This document shows, piece by piece, positions 32,782 through 42,776 of a stretch of 64,000 nt of DNA. The notes beneath the pieces were generated by a model that searched no databases, was not told the DNA's origin, and saw only the letters and a program-made list of their open reading frames with translations. The stretch comes from Cordylochernes scorpioides (lineage: Eukaryota > Arthropoda > Arachnida > Pseudoscorpiones > Chernetidae). The stretch lies in assembly GCA_030710605.1 (NCBI GenBank), contig CP092879.1:27723201-27787200 (forward strand). The letters run 5' to 3'. The position numbers were made by a program, and so were the translations under genes. How positions within the stretch are numbered: the stretch's first letter is position 1; each line of letters starts with the position of its first letter.

Positions 32782-32975
32782 GAGTCAAATTAATCAGGCC
32801 TCCAGGGAAAAGTGTCTTTTCAAAACATTTTTATTCTCTAGCTTTCGCGCACAGACGCCCTTCTACAAGAGAAAACTTGGTATAATTATCCTGTAGAAGG
32901 GTGTTCGTGCCCGAAAGCTTGAGAATAAAATGTTTTGAAAAGAAACTTTTCCCTGGAGGCCTGATTAATTTTACT
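32782..32975. repeat. Hairpin element with hammerhead-like arms
   Basis: Arms of about 83 bp (32782-32868 and 32893-32975) are close inverted repeats around a ~25-bp loop; both contain TTAATCAGGCCTCCAGGGAA in opposite directions. The right arm reads CTGTAGAAGGG...GCCCGAAAGCTTGAG, a degenerate hammerhead-like layout also seen at 51803. Confidence 0.8.
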
Positions 32976-35285
32976 CAATATTGATACAAGGGATTATTTT
33001 ATTGAATAGTAGAGCTTTATTATGAATTCAAAAGAATTTGCCTTTCTTCATGAGAACAACTTTTTATATTTTATCCCCAAATTGTAATTAATATCATATA
33101 TCTTTGTTCAATTTATCATTTATTTTTGTATCAATTGATTAAGAGAGTGTCAATAAAATATTTTGAATTATCAAAAGAATTTGCATTATCCAATCATCTT
33201 TAGCGTCTGGTTCTTTACACAGAGAATTATCTACAATTTCATTTCCTATCTCATAGTAATTTGGAGGAAAACACAATCCTATTTATTCTGAATTATAACT
33301 TTCCATCAGTCTTTATGCAACTTAGGCTCCCATAGTAGAATGCCGTTATCTTAAATAGTAGCCATCATTTCAATGTTCTTGTTTGAATTAGAAATGTTCT
33401 TTACTTCTTAATTTCTAAAAATGTTGATCATGTTCTAAGCAACAAACTTATTCGTCCATAAAACCATCAAGACCATTTGCAGTCAAAAGAGAATAGAATG
33501 ATTGTATATAGACAATCCAAATTTCGCTGTTTTCGTGAATTTAAGAACTTGTCATTATTTGCATACGTTATAATTTACGCTTATAATTCGATTTCAAAAT
33601 TTATAATTCCATATATTCTATCATTTGGGAAAAATGGCTGCAGCAAGTCATCAATCATATTGTAGAAGAGGGTCAAGGCCTAAAAGCTTGACATCCGATT
33701 TTGAAAGATTTGTACCAGAATCCCTGAATGATTTTCCCAAATTATTTATAATTGTATTTGACTCTTATTCGTTGAATACTTAGAATACTTAGGCTCCTAT
33801 ACATATTATAAAATGATGAATTGATATCAATTTATAACCATTTCTATCTTCGAATATCCCTATTGTTGTATAATCAAATCAATACTATGAACATTTCTTC
33901 ATAGATCGAATAAAAATCTGGTAGAACCATTAACCATCATGGTTGTCATCACATCTTCGCTATATCAGATTTCCAGAGTTACTGCTTCTATAAATTTGGA
34001 CGGTTTCATACTTCTGTGAAAGATTTCAACAGATTCTTCTTGTACCGATCAAATGTCTTGAGATCCCAAATTCTTCAATATCTACAGAAATAGAATTTAA
34101 CCCCGTATTTGCATCATCTTGATTAGCATATAGCTTCGTGAATCATTGCACACATAAATTTTGATTTAAAATGACACTCAAATATTCCTTTAGAATATAA
34201 AATTAGGAACTATCTTTTCAACAAAACATTTTGTTGTTTTTATATTTGATATTTAAAAAATCGTATATACGGTAATTTAAACCAACAACCACATATTGTA
34301 TATAACTTATAACAAGATTTTCATGTTGTATAATAGAAACACATCTGTAAATGATTATACGCATGATTGACATGTGTCATTACATCATCATATGTAATGT
34401 AATTTGTACAAACTGAGGATAAATAAATAAAACTCTGTAATAGATTAAGAGTTGAGCTAAAGAGATAGAAGTCAAAAACGTCTAAATTCGAGATAGATGG
34501 AAGTCACAAACAACATCTAAAGATAGATTGGAAGCTGTCAGGACGGCGCCAGTTTAGATTGTCACCAGACGATCCACGCTCTTCACATCTGGTGAAATGC
34601 AATACCCCCTTTCTCTGGAAAGATATATATAAGGCCCCCGTCTTAACCTATAAATACAGTCACTTTACAGGCAGTTCACCATCTGCGTGAGCCCTCGTCG
34701 GTTGCACCAAGGTCCTCCTCATTCACCATGTAGTCAGTAAGAACTCTTCTATCTCCATCTTTCGCTCCTAGCTCAACTTTTATCTGTTCACGGAACTTTC
34801 TTAGTGCAACTGTGTCTTCGTTTTTTGTATGGACATTCCCAAGCTTTCCACTCTGCCTCGACCACGACTGCCTGTACTTTGTGAGAACTGTAAAAGGTCT
34901 TCCAAGGTGCAGAGAGGTACTGGAAAACTCCACATCCTGACTGTTCCTCTCGGTTAACACAGTATAGCGAGTGTTGACAGGGACTCACACCATAGATTAA
35001 GTCGACTGGATATCTCACCACAGTTTTAGTCGACATGATTCTACAAGGGGCTACCAGACCTCATCACATATATATAAAAGCTGAGCTCCCCTTAGAGGAA
35101 TATATAATTTATAAATCACTCCTTAAATACATTTTTATAAATTTCTTAGTCTCTTATAGAAAAGGAAGTTTTTATATAAAAATTTTAATAGTGGTTATTT
35201 TCAATAATCGGTTGAAGGGAAGGCTAGCAACACACTCTCTCTGATCTTTTATTCACAGAAAAAACTATCTATAAAAGATAAGTTC
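32976..35285. other. No gene recognised
   Basis: About 2.3 kb of AT-rich DNA. Near 33661 there is a weak match to the GAAGGG...AAAGCTT motif. At 34622-34633 ATATATATAAGGCC is a possible plus-strand TATA box. Two overlapping minus-strand frames at 34676-35036 look protein-like in places but match nothing I know and shift frame, so they are not called. Confidence 0.4.
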
Positions 35286-35289
35286 CTAA

Positions 35290-35540
35290 AAATGTGTAAT
35301 AATTAGCTGCCCAGAATTTGAACTACAGCGATTCCAAACGACTACACTTATTGGACTGCCCTCATTCAATGACACTGTCCTATTGAATCTACAAAGAAAC
35401 AAACCGGCCTGGAAACACTTGGTGAACTGGTTCACTAAGGCTACCAAGACAGACTCCTAAACCACAAGACAGCCCGGGTAGTTGGCGATCTATGGATACA
35501 CTCCAGTAGCCTGGGTTACCTTTATGTTACTAAATGTGTA
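35290..35540 (+). mobile_element. LINE 3' tail fragment (same family as 38990-45625)
   Basis: GACAGCCCGGGTAGTTGGCG and CAGTAGCCTGGGTTACCTT correspond to GACAGCCCGGGCAGTTGGCG and GGGGCCTGGGTTATCCTT at the end of the large LINE near 45550-45605. The piece includes the 3' UTR and eroded end of ORF2. Confidence 0.75.
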
Positions 35541-35784
35541 ATAATGTGTGCAAGTCACATCCAAATACATTCACTGTTTCAAGCTAGTAAAATCAGCTTT
35601 TTTCTGTGTGAATTATTAAATTTTTGTAAAATAAATATATTCATATACATTTCTATTATCCTTAAAGAGCTTATGTCCATAGAGGATTCATTCAAAATAC
35701 CTTTTACATGGGTCAGTTTCAGTATCGGTATCAAGGGACAAAAAAAAAAAAGAAAAAAAAAAAGCTCCAATGGCCCCCGATTCT

Positions 35785-35975
35785 TGAAAAAGACCAACCC
35801 CACCAGCGAATGCAAGTAACTAAACGGGGCTCTTGCACATTTGTAAGTGCAAAGTCGAACTGCTTTTCACATGTGTAGACATGTGGTGCACTTATAGTAA
35901 AAGCAGTCGTCAACCTCTACCCACCATGATTATCATGGCCTGTACCACGTGTACTAGGGATAAGCAAAAAAAAAA
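35785..35975 (+). repeat. Dispersed repeat, shared with 55790-55975
   Basis: Both contain ATGGCC(C/T)CCGATTCTT, GGCTCT-GCACA-TTG-AAGTG, AAAGCAGT and CTACCCACCATGATTATCATGG in the same order. No coding or RNA gene assignment is possible. Confidence 0.7.
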
Positions 35976-36034
35976 GTATCGGGATAAAAGCAAAGCCGCT
36001 CAATGTGCAATATTACAGCGGTATGGTAGATAAA

Positions 36035-36140
36035 ACTGGCGAAATCACTGGAAGGGTTCACCACTGATGAGCCAGGCTCTCCCATTATTTTATCATCGCA
36101 GTAAGGGAATTATAAAATTTGTTTTGTTGAAAAAAACAAA
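36035..36140 (-). repeat. Dispersed CTGATGAG/GAAA repeat, copy with compensatory change
   Basis: The core reads CTGGCGAAATCACTGGAAGG then GTTCACCACTGATGAGCCAG. The pairing next to the two boxes is CTGGC with GCCAG, where the 53-kb copy has TTGGC with GCCAA. Both members of the outer pair changed together. Confidence 0.75.
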
Positions 36141-36288
36141 CGTATTGGGATTGTAGATTGGATGTGTACAGGTCATTTTAGACAATTGACAATTAAAATA
36201 ATTTTATTGACATCTTGTCAATACATGCAAAAGTACACAGTCTGCACTATTAAAAAAAAAAAATTATATATGCATGATACTATGTACA

Positions 36289-36408
36289 ATGAACATGGCG
36301 CCTCTGCCAGCGCTGCAGAGTTTGGTGGAGAATCACCAGCGGGTCTCGAGCGACACCACGTATTTCATGATCTACGAAGAATACGTAGATCGCGTACTTG
36401 GCCGCTGA
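36289..36408 (+). CDS. Small unrecognised reading frame
   Basis: A 39-codon frame, MNMAPLPALQSLVENHQR onward to VDRVLGR, lies in a short GC-rich island (36290-36440) inside AT-rich DNA. Its amino-acid composition looks protein-like, and GC content drops sharply at both sides. There is no known family, no clear splice site, and two other frames are also open, so it may be a fragment of an insertion. Confidence 0.2.
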   Translation: MNMAPLPALQSLVENHQRVSSDTTYFMIYEEYVDRVLGR

Positions 36409-36583
36409 GGAGATGGTGATGGCGTGGTCCTCGAGACCGACTGGAAAGGTCATTTTAGATTCAACAAAGGTTATGGTTCAATGAATAGATACATAATCGC
36501 TGATAATAAAAAACTTTGTCATATTTCGAATGTATGTAGGAAGGAACCTGTAAAGAGAACTATTCAACACTATGTGAGATATA

Positions 36584-38830
36584 CAGGGTGATCCAAAAGT
36601 CCCGCACAACTTTAAAAATTAATAACTCCGCGAATATTTGCGCTAGAGCAATGCGGTAAACACCATTGTGTTCAGAATGCAATGGGATTTTTTATGGCAA
36701 ATATTGAAAATTTCGAAATTGATTTTAGTTACAATTTCATTCCCTAGATGGCGCTGTACCAGAATCAGAAATTCAGCGGCCAAATTGTTTGATTAATTGA
36801 AAAATATAACTGATCGACACGTATTTTTCCTTTTTGTATACCAGGAAAGAATCCTAATAATATCAAATCGTTAATTAATAAAGCACCATTTCGCCAAAAG
36901 TTTGAAGAAATGGTTAACGATTTTTAAATACAATCTGAGATATGTAAAATAGGTATATGCAAATTAAAACATGTAGCAAAAAATATTTATATTTTGATAG
37001 AGTTTTGTCAAATATATTGAATGTTTGAAAAACATAGCTGAATTCAATACACGATTTTTTGAAATGTTAATATAGTACCAAAAATTATGATGGTACTACT
37101 AATAGGATTTCTTGCTATAAGGAAGGTGTAATTTCTTGAATAATTGGCGACACTCGACTATTTAACTGGAAATTTGTCATGATCCAACAAAGGAAATATA
37201 GATGGGAGTGACAAAATACATTTGTCGTACTTTATTCCAAATATCCTATGGGCTTGTCAAATGTTATCATTGTTTATTTTACTGTACACGATTTTTAAAA
37301 ATGTATCCCCTCAAATAAATATAATTTTTAAATCAACCTTTAGCGTTGAAAAACGTGGTAGTAAAATCATTTTGTATTATTTTTTTTGCCCAAAATTTCT
37401 AAAGGTGGGGGGTTACAGAGAATATTCCTTATGCTATTTCTTTTAATGAGCGAAAAGCGATAAATTAAACATAAGGGGTAAAATTGTGTGTACAGTGTTA
37501 TTCGAGAAGTTATAACACTTTGGTCTGCACGACATAATATAAGATGTGAGCAAATGACAAACAAACAAAAATTACTTTTCACAAATAAAAAAGAGACAAG
37601 ATATGAGGACAGAATTTATTTACCCATAACCCAACACAAATCGCTGCAAAACATTGGTAGATAATATAATACATGGAAGCTTTTATAACACTTGAGGTAA
37701 CTGCCTTCTCTCTTGTATTAGGTCAGAATCCTTGTTCAATGTGGAGACCTTCATTCTCAAACACCGCCTGCAGACGATAGATGACAGATTGGACAGCATT
37801 AAATAACATATCTGTTGAAATTGATGAAACGTGCCGTCTGATAGAAGCCTTCAACATGGCCAATGTGGTAGGCCGGCATCGATAAACACGCGACTTAATG
37901 TACCCCCATATCCAAAAATCGCAAGGCGTCAAGTCTGGTGATCTTGAAGGCCACTGGTGTATAAAGTGGCGACTTATCACACGATCTTCACCGAACGTAT
38001 CCTTCAGCAATTGTTTGGCACCGCGGGAGATATGAGGAGGTCCTCCATCTTGCATGAATGTTATTTCGCTCAGTGCTTGTCTGTCCTGCAATATGGGGAT
38101 AACCTTTTCTCTCAAAAGTTGAACATAACGTTCACCAGTTACAGAAACGGTTTTAAAAGTTCTTCCATTTATTTCTTCAAAGAAAAATGGCCCAATAATA
38201 AAAGAAGAAGTGAACCCACACCAAACTGTAACTCTGGGCTGATGAAGTGGCATTTCTGTAAAAATCCTAGGGTTTTCTGTTGCCCAAATGCGGCTGTTTT
38301 GAGTGTTAACTTCTCCGTTCAGAGAAAATTGAGCTTCATCTGTCCACAGAATATTCAACAGCCAGTTTTCATCAATATCAATTTGCCGGAAAACCCATGA
38401 AGCGAATTCTTGACGCTTCTCAAAATCGCCGACTTTTAGCTCGTGAAGTCTTTGAATTTTTTTACGGGTATTTTTAAGACAAATTCTTAGTGCTCTCCAA
38501 ACTGTTCCATACCAAATCCCCGTTTGTCGAGCACTTACTTCTCCATACGTGGATAACGTTTCAATAGCTTCAACATTCTGCGAAACCGTAGCAACCCCTG
38601 ACTTGCATGTCGATGGTCTTCCACTCCGAGATTTTGCTTCCAGAGATCCAGTCTTCTCCAAAGTTTTTATCATTCGCCTTAGAGAGTAGCAACTCATGGG
38701 TCCTTTACCGCTTCGAATACCTTTAAAGGTTACGAAACGCTTGTAAAGCTTCAGTGGCAGATTCTGAATTGCAATTAAAAAAATTCACCAAGAGTGATTT
38801 ATGCTGTAGTGATGGTAAAATAAATTGTTG
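36584..38830 (-). mobile_element. Long-TIR Tc1/mariner-superfamily transposon, copy C
   Basis: The 3' terminus at 36584 is CAGGGTGATCCAAAAGTCCC next to TA, followed inward by the ~400-bp TIR, 3' UTR and an almost intact transposase. The 5' end stops at about 38830, where an LTR-derived sequence begins; the 5' TIR is absent. It points toward copy B, with which it brackets 36584-50530. Confidence 0.85.
37723..38697 (-). CDS. Transposase, IS630/Tc1/mariner superfamily, nearly complete
   Basis: This is the best preserved transposase in the window (324 residues from an internal Met; the family start MPSL... lies upstream at about 38820 but its ATG is lost and one extra base breaks the frame near 38730). 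Two HTH-type regions occupy residues 1-70 (YGEVSARQTGIWYGTVWRAL is missing four residues that copy B has). Catalytic residues are D120 (WTDEAQF), D217 (FMQDGGPPH) and D260 (LTPCDFW). There are 42 residues between the second and third Asp, longer than the 34 of mariner and Tc1. The C terminus is complete. Probably inactive for lack of the N-terminal region. Confidence 0.85.
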   Translation of the reverse strand: MSCYSLRRMIKTLEKTGSLEAKSRSGRPSTCKSGVATVSQNVEAIETLSTYGEVSARQTGIWYGTVWRALRICLKNTRKKIQRLHELKVGDFEKRQEFASWVFRQIDIDENWLLNILWTDEAQFSLNGEVNTQNSRIWATENPRIFTEMPLHQPRVTVWCGFTSSFIIGPFFFEEINGRTFKTVSVTGERYVQLLREKVIPILQDRQALSEITFMQDGGPPHISRGAKQLLKDTFGEDRVISRHFIHQWPSRSPDLTPCDFWIWGYIKSRVYRCRPTTLAMLKASIRRHVSSISTDMLFNAVQSVIYRLQAVFENEGLHIEQGF

Positions 38831-38940
38831 TGCATGTAAATAGATGAAGATTATTTGCATTTTTCAAAACCTCATTATGTAAAAATATATTTGTATATAA
38901 ATTGGATATTTGTTGTTGGCCGAACCAATAACCATACACA
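38831..38940 (+). repeat. LTR fragment related to the 8946-13354 element
   Basis: TGTTGTGCATGTAAATAGATG and the next ~90 bp match the LTR start at 9088 and 13352. It sits within about 25 bp of the transposase-start position where the Ty3/gypsy element interrupts copy A, and in the same relative orientation. Confidence 0.7.
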
Positions 38941-39030
38941 CCTCATCTCGTTAACGGAATAATGTTCTTTGTCTGGTCTGCCTTTTTTTACTCTCTTTGG
39001 AGTAGATTTGCTTTTTGATAGTTTTTATTT

Positions 39031-40181
39031 ATGGAGCTGAACCAGTATGATGGCGGTGGTGGAGGAAGTCAGCAGGCCAACAAGCGGCCGCGTTCTGAGG
39101 ACGAAGACCTCCTCCCGTCTTCCCATCACCAATTTAAATTCAACAGCACGGCGAACTTGTTCAACTTTGAGTGCCAAACCTTCGAAGCGTTCATTGCCGA
39201 CACCAGCCTGGACTCCCCCGAAAAAATACAGATGGCCACCAAAGGACTGATACTGACTCTCGTCCAAGAGGCAGAACTTCTTCTTAAGGACGCCTTCAAG
39301 GGAACCAGTCTAGGAAGACCCAATCCCACAGCCAACGTCCCGATTCCCTCCACCTCTTTCGCTTCGGTAGTGGCAGAGAAAGACAAGCCGGTAAAGCCTG
39401 CACCTCCGAAACCCAAAGCGAAATCCACATTTGTGAATCTGGCTCCTTCCTTCGAATTGCATGTCGTCGTCAGGTCGGCTAACCCCAAAGCAACCCAAGG
39501 GAATTTTTGAGGAATATTCAAAAGATTCATCCTTCCCTAGCGTCATCAAAACACGTGGTGGCGTCCATCAACACCAGCGGCGAGGTGGTTTTCCACCCCA
39601 AAACAACCCAAATGGCAAAGTAGCTGGCCACTGGGCTGACCTCCCTGCCAACGGGCCTTAGCTGCCCCGAGTGCCCGGTTATCCTACCAAGATACTGCCT
39701 CTTCAGAGTGGACGGGGAGGTGCGGGACGATGAGATATGCGAGAGCTTCCGCTCCAACCACTCCGTGCAGTCACTCCTGGAAAAGCGTGAAATCAGGGTA
39801 GTCCATCGATCGAATAATGCGGCACACAGCACTAGTACAGTGTTCATCGAAGTGGACAACCAAGTCGCCGAAATCCTCGGTCAACATGGACGTATTCCTG
39901 TGGCGGGTCTAGTGCACAGGTATGAGCGCAGTCATACTTTAAAGCAATGCTTCCGTTGCTGTGGCTTCGGCCACCGCGCTTCTGCCTGTCCAGCTGCCCA
40001 TCCAATCTGCTATCGCTGCGGCTCTGCAGAGCATGAGGGCATCCGATGCTCGGTCGAGCCAAGCCAAAGCCGCTGCTGCCGCTGCAGAAAAAAAATCTGG
40101 AGCTCCCACAACCACTTTGCCACATTATCTACCTGTCCCTTTGTAAAAGAGAGAATACCCCGAACAAGTAACAATGTCTAG
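39031..40181 (+). pseudogene. LINE ORF1 Gag-like protein (frameshifted)
   Basis: ATG 39031 begins MELNQYDGGGGGSQQ. The first frame ends at 39510, and the protein continues in other frames (39520-39661, then 39700-40181). The C-terminal part resembles the ORF1 at 192-1445: ILPRYCLFRVDGE, REIRVVHRSNNA, then zinc knuckles CFRCCGFGHRASAC and CYRCGSAEHEGIRC plus a third Cys-rich module CCRCRKK. The ORF1 stop TAG (40179-40181) overlaps the ORF2 ATG (40174) by eight bases, a common LINE arrangement allowing termination-reinitiation. Confidence 0.85.
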
Positions 40182-40927
40182 GCCATTGCGTGTCCTGCAG
40201 GTGAACGCTAAAAAATCACCAACTGTCATTCTTGAAATTGCAAATTTGGCAAATTCGACACAGGCCGACATAGTGCTCCTGCAAGAACTCTCAACTAACT
40301 TCTTCTGGCCCACACGTGGGTTTCAGGCATTTTTTTTTTGTCCCAGGCGCCTACATCCCCTCGGGAATTGTGGCACGTAGCAACCTTCATCCCATCCCTC
40401 TAACCTCCCCAGACACCGCCATAACCTCCATAGCCATATGTCTAGAGCAGAGCATCATCGTGGTGCACTCGGCCTACTGGCACGGCCTTAGAGCTGCCGA
40501 TGATTTCATCCCTCTTCTGGAAGATACGATAAGACGGGCCTCTCTTCCAGTGATCCTGGGTATGGACACTAACGCCCACTCTCCTACCTGGGGCATCGGT
40601 GCGAGGTTGGACTTCCGGGGTGCTAATCTTGAAGAGTTCGCCAGCTTCAATGATCTTCATTTCTTGGGACCTCCTGTGGACTCGACCTGGTCAAATGGGC
40701 CTTTATCTTCTTCTATAGATGTAACTCTGGCATCCAGCTCACTGGCTATCCATGTCACTAGAGGTTTATTAGATGAGATGGCCTTCACTGACCATATACC
40801 TATCTGGACTACATTCCTAGACATGGTCAATAACGAGACAAAATCCTCCTGGATTGAATCCTCATGTAAAGAACAGACCTTTAAATCCTTCCTCAACTCT
40901 TCTCCCCACCAGGTAACTACCCTATTA

Positions 40928-42776
40928 CAACAACAACAACAACAAAAACCTTCATTAAGACACTATTGTCTTACAAGGGGATTCCCCTAAGAGGTTATAT
41001 ATGTACATGAGTGAGGAGGAAAAGCAATTTAGAGGGGAGGTGGAGCAATCAGCCGTTGTCTGGGGAGTTGAGCACTTCTTCCCTCATTTTGTCAATCGCC
41101 TTGAAAAATTTTAAATATTTATAAACAAATGTTTTATCCAGCTGGAGAGTAGTAAAAATTGTATATACATGTTGTTCATTATAGTGAGTTAGCCCCGATT
41201 TCTCGAATTTCCAGTCTCTTTTCCTGTAGGAATGGGCAATGGAATAGATAATGAACCAAATTTTTTGGATGCCAGCATTGCAGAAGTAGAAATTTAAAGG
41301 GTCGCTGTTCCAAAATCCCGTGATATCCTCGGGGGAAAATAGCCATAGAATCCTTTGACGGGCTATTTTCAAAGAGAGGTTTGATAGTAAGTAGTCCTCC
41401 GTCATAAAGGAGCTACTTAGAGATTGGTAGTGAATAAAATGAGTTGAGTTTTGTATCTTAGCTCGGTCAAATTGGAGTAGCTGGTCCACTGTGGTTTGAA
41501 CTATTCTAGGCATTTCTCCTCGCAAAACCATATAATCTTCACAGTTCTTAAGAAAAGAAAAACCCCAAGAGTCAATGATGTTATTCAGGTTATAAATAAA
41601 GTTGTTTCCCGCTTTTCACAAAATTGAAACTTCCTAGAGCTGGAACAAGCAAACATAAGGTAATCTTGTCCTGTCCATTTTTAAAATCCGTATCTAGAAC
41701 TTTAGAATCAATTTCGTAATGTTTAATTCAAGGTACATCCTTTCGGTTTCTGTTCGTAAGATATAGCCCGGAGTGTAAATTTGCGAAGGTCAAGAAATCG
41801 CCGTAAGAAAAATATCCTGGATCTGGTTTACAACTCCTATCTGATTCGTCGCCCACAGTGGGGCCGAGTATAATAACGTGGATAAAACTATGGAGTCAAG
41901 TAATTTCATCACTGCTCCGAACGATATGGTTCTTGACTTAGATAGTATTCTCCATACTGCGTTTGTAGCAATCAATGCTTTGCTTTTAAAGTGCTGCGCC
42001 ACGTAAGCAGTTGGATTCTTGATTGTTAAGGGGTAGCCAAGATACGTATATTTTGAGGTAACTGTCAAAGGTTGTTGACCCCAAAACCAAACGTCAGATC
42101 TAGCCAAGCGGCCTCCATTTCGAAACGCTACGATTTTAGACTGGAATTGGTTCAGAGTTAAACTATTTTCCTCAAAATATTTTTTATTAAATTAATCTTT
42201 ATTTGGATATTTATCTTGGATTCACCACGGAAGACTATATCATCCGCGAACAGGAGCAGGTGTATAGTTCCATGGCCCGGTAAGTATATACCTGGCAGGT
42301 CAGAATCATCCAGCGTAGCAACCAGATCGTTATTGAAAATAATAAATAAATACGGTGAAAGAGGTTCACCCTAAAGAACACCTGATTGTATTTTGATAAA
42401 TTCTGTAAAAGAGCCGCTCCATCTGACCGCTGCCATCATTTGAGCATAGTAGTTCTGTATAAGTTTGATAAATCGCCCACTTAAACCAACAAGCGCAAGC
42501 TTTCTCCATAATAGTAGATGTGGAACTGTATCAAACGCTTTTTAAGATCAACAAAGAATGTGTAAAGTTTCCTCCTTTTGCGGTTTAATGTCATTTGAAT
42601 TAGTGACGTAAGCGTGAAGATATGGTCTTTGCACGAGTAGCCCTTTCTGAATCCTGCCTGGTTTTCCGCTATGAGTTTTCTATTTTCAATCCAATTACTT
42701 AGTCTATTTTTTAATATGGATGTAAAATGTTTTGACAAGTTGCTTATAAGGGCAATGCCCCTATAATTTGATGGTG
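40928..42776 (-). mobile_element. 5'-truncated LINE inside the R1/LOA-like LINE
   Basis: The 3' end at 40928 has a (GTT)n tail (CAACAACAAC on the plus strand) and an AATGAAGG/AATAAAG-type end; the truncated 5' end is at 42776. The target duplication TAACTACCCTATTA (40914-40927) and TAACTACCTTATTA (42777-42790) differs at one base. Its 3' end family is that of 20334-20358. Confidence 0.9.
41049..42768 (-). pseudogene. LINE RT and C-terminal region, decayed
   Basis: From the 5' side: TPSNYRGIALISNLSKHFTS and ENQAGFRKGYSCKDHIFTL (RT fingers; 42768-42550), YTFFVDLKK, then scattered RT remnants including LLFADDIVF-like sequence near 42240, then MARSDVWFWGQQPLT...LLDSIVLSTLLYSAPLWA (42107-41790), and a C-terminal frame 41531-41049. 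It is the same protein family as 17260-18224. Many stops and shifts. Confidence 0.8.

Noticed and set aside
34676..35036. Overlapping minus-strand frames of 82 and 94 codons
   Set aside because: Parts look protein-like, but the reading must shift between frames, no motif or splice site supports it, and both are short.
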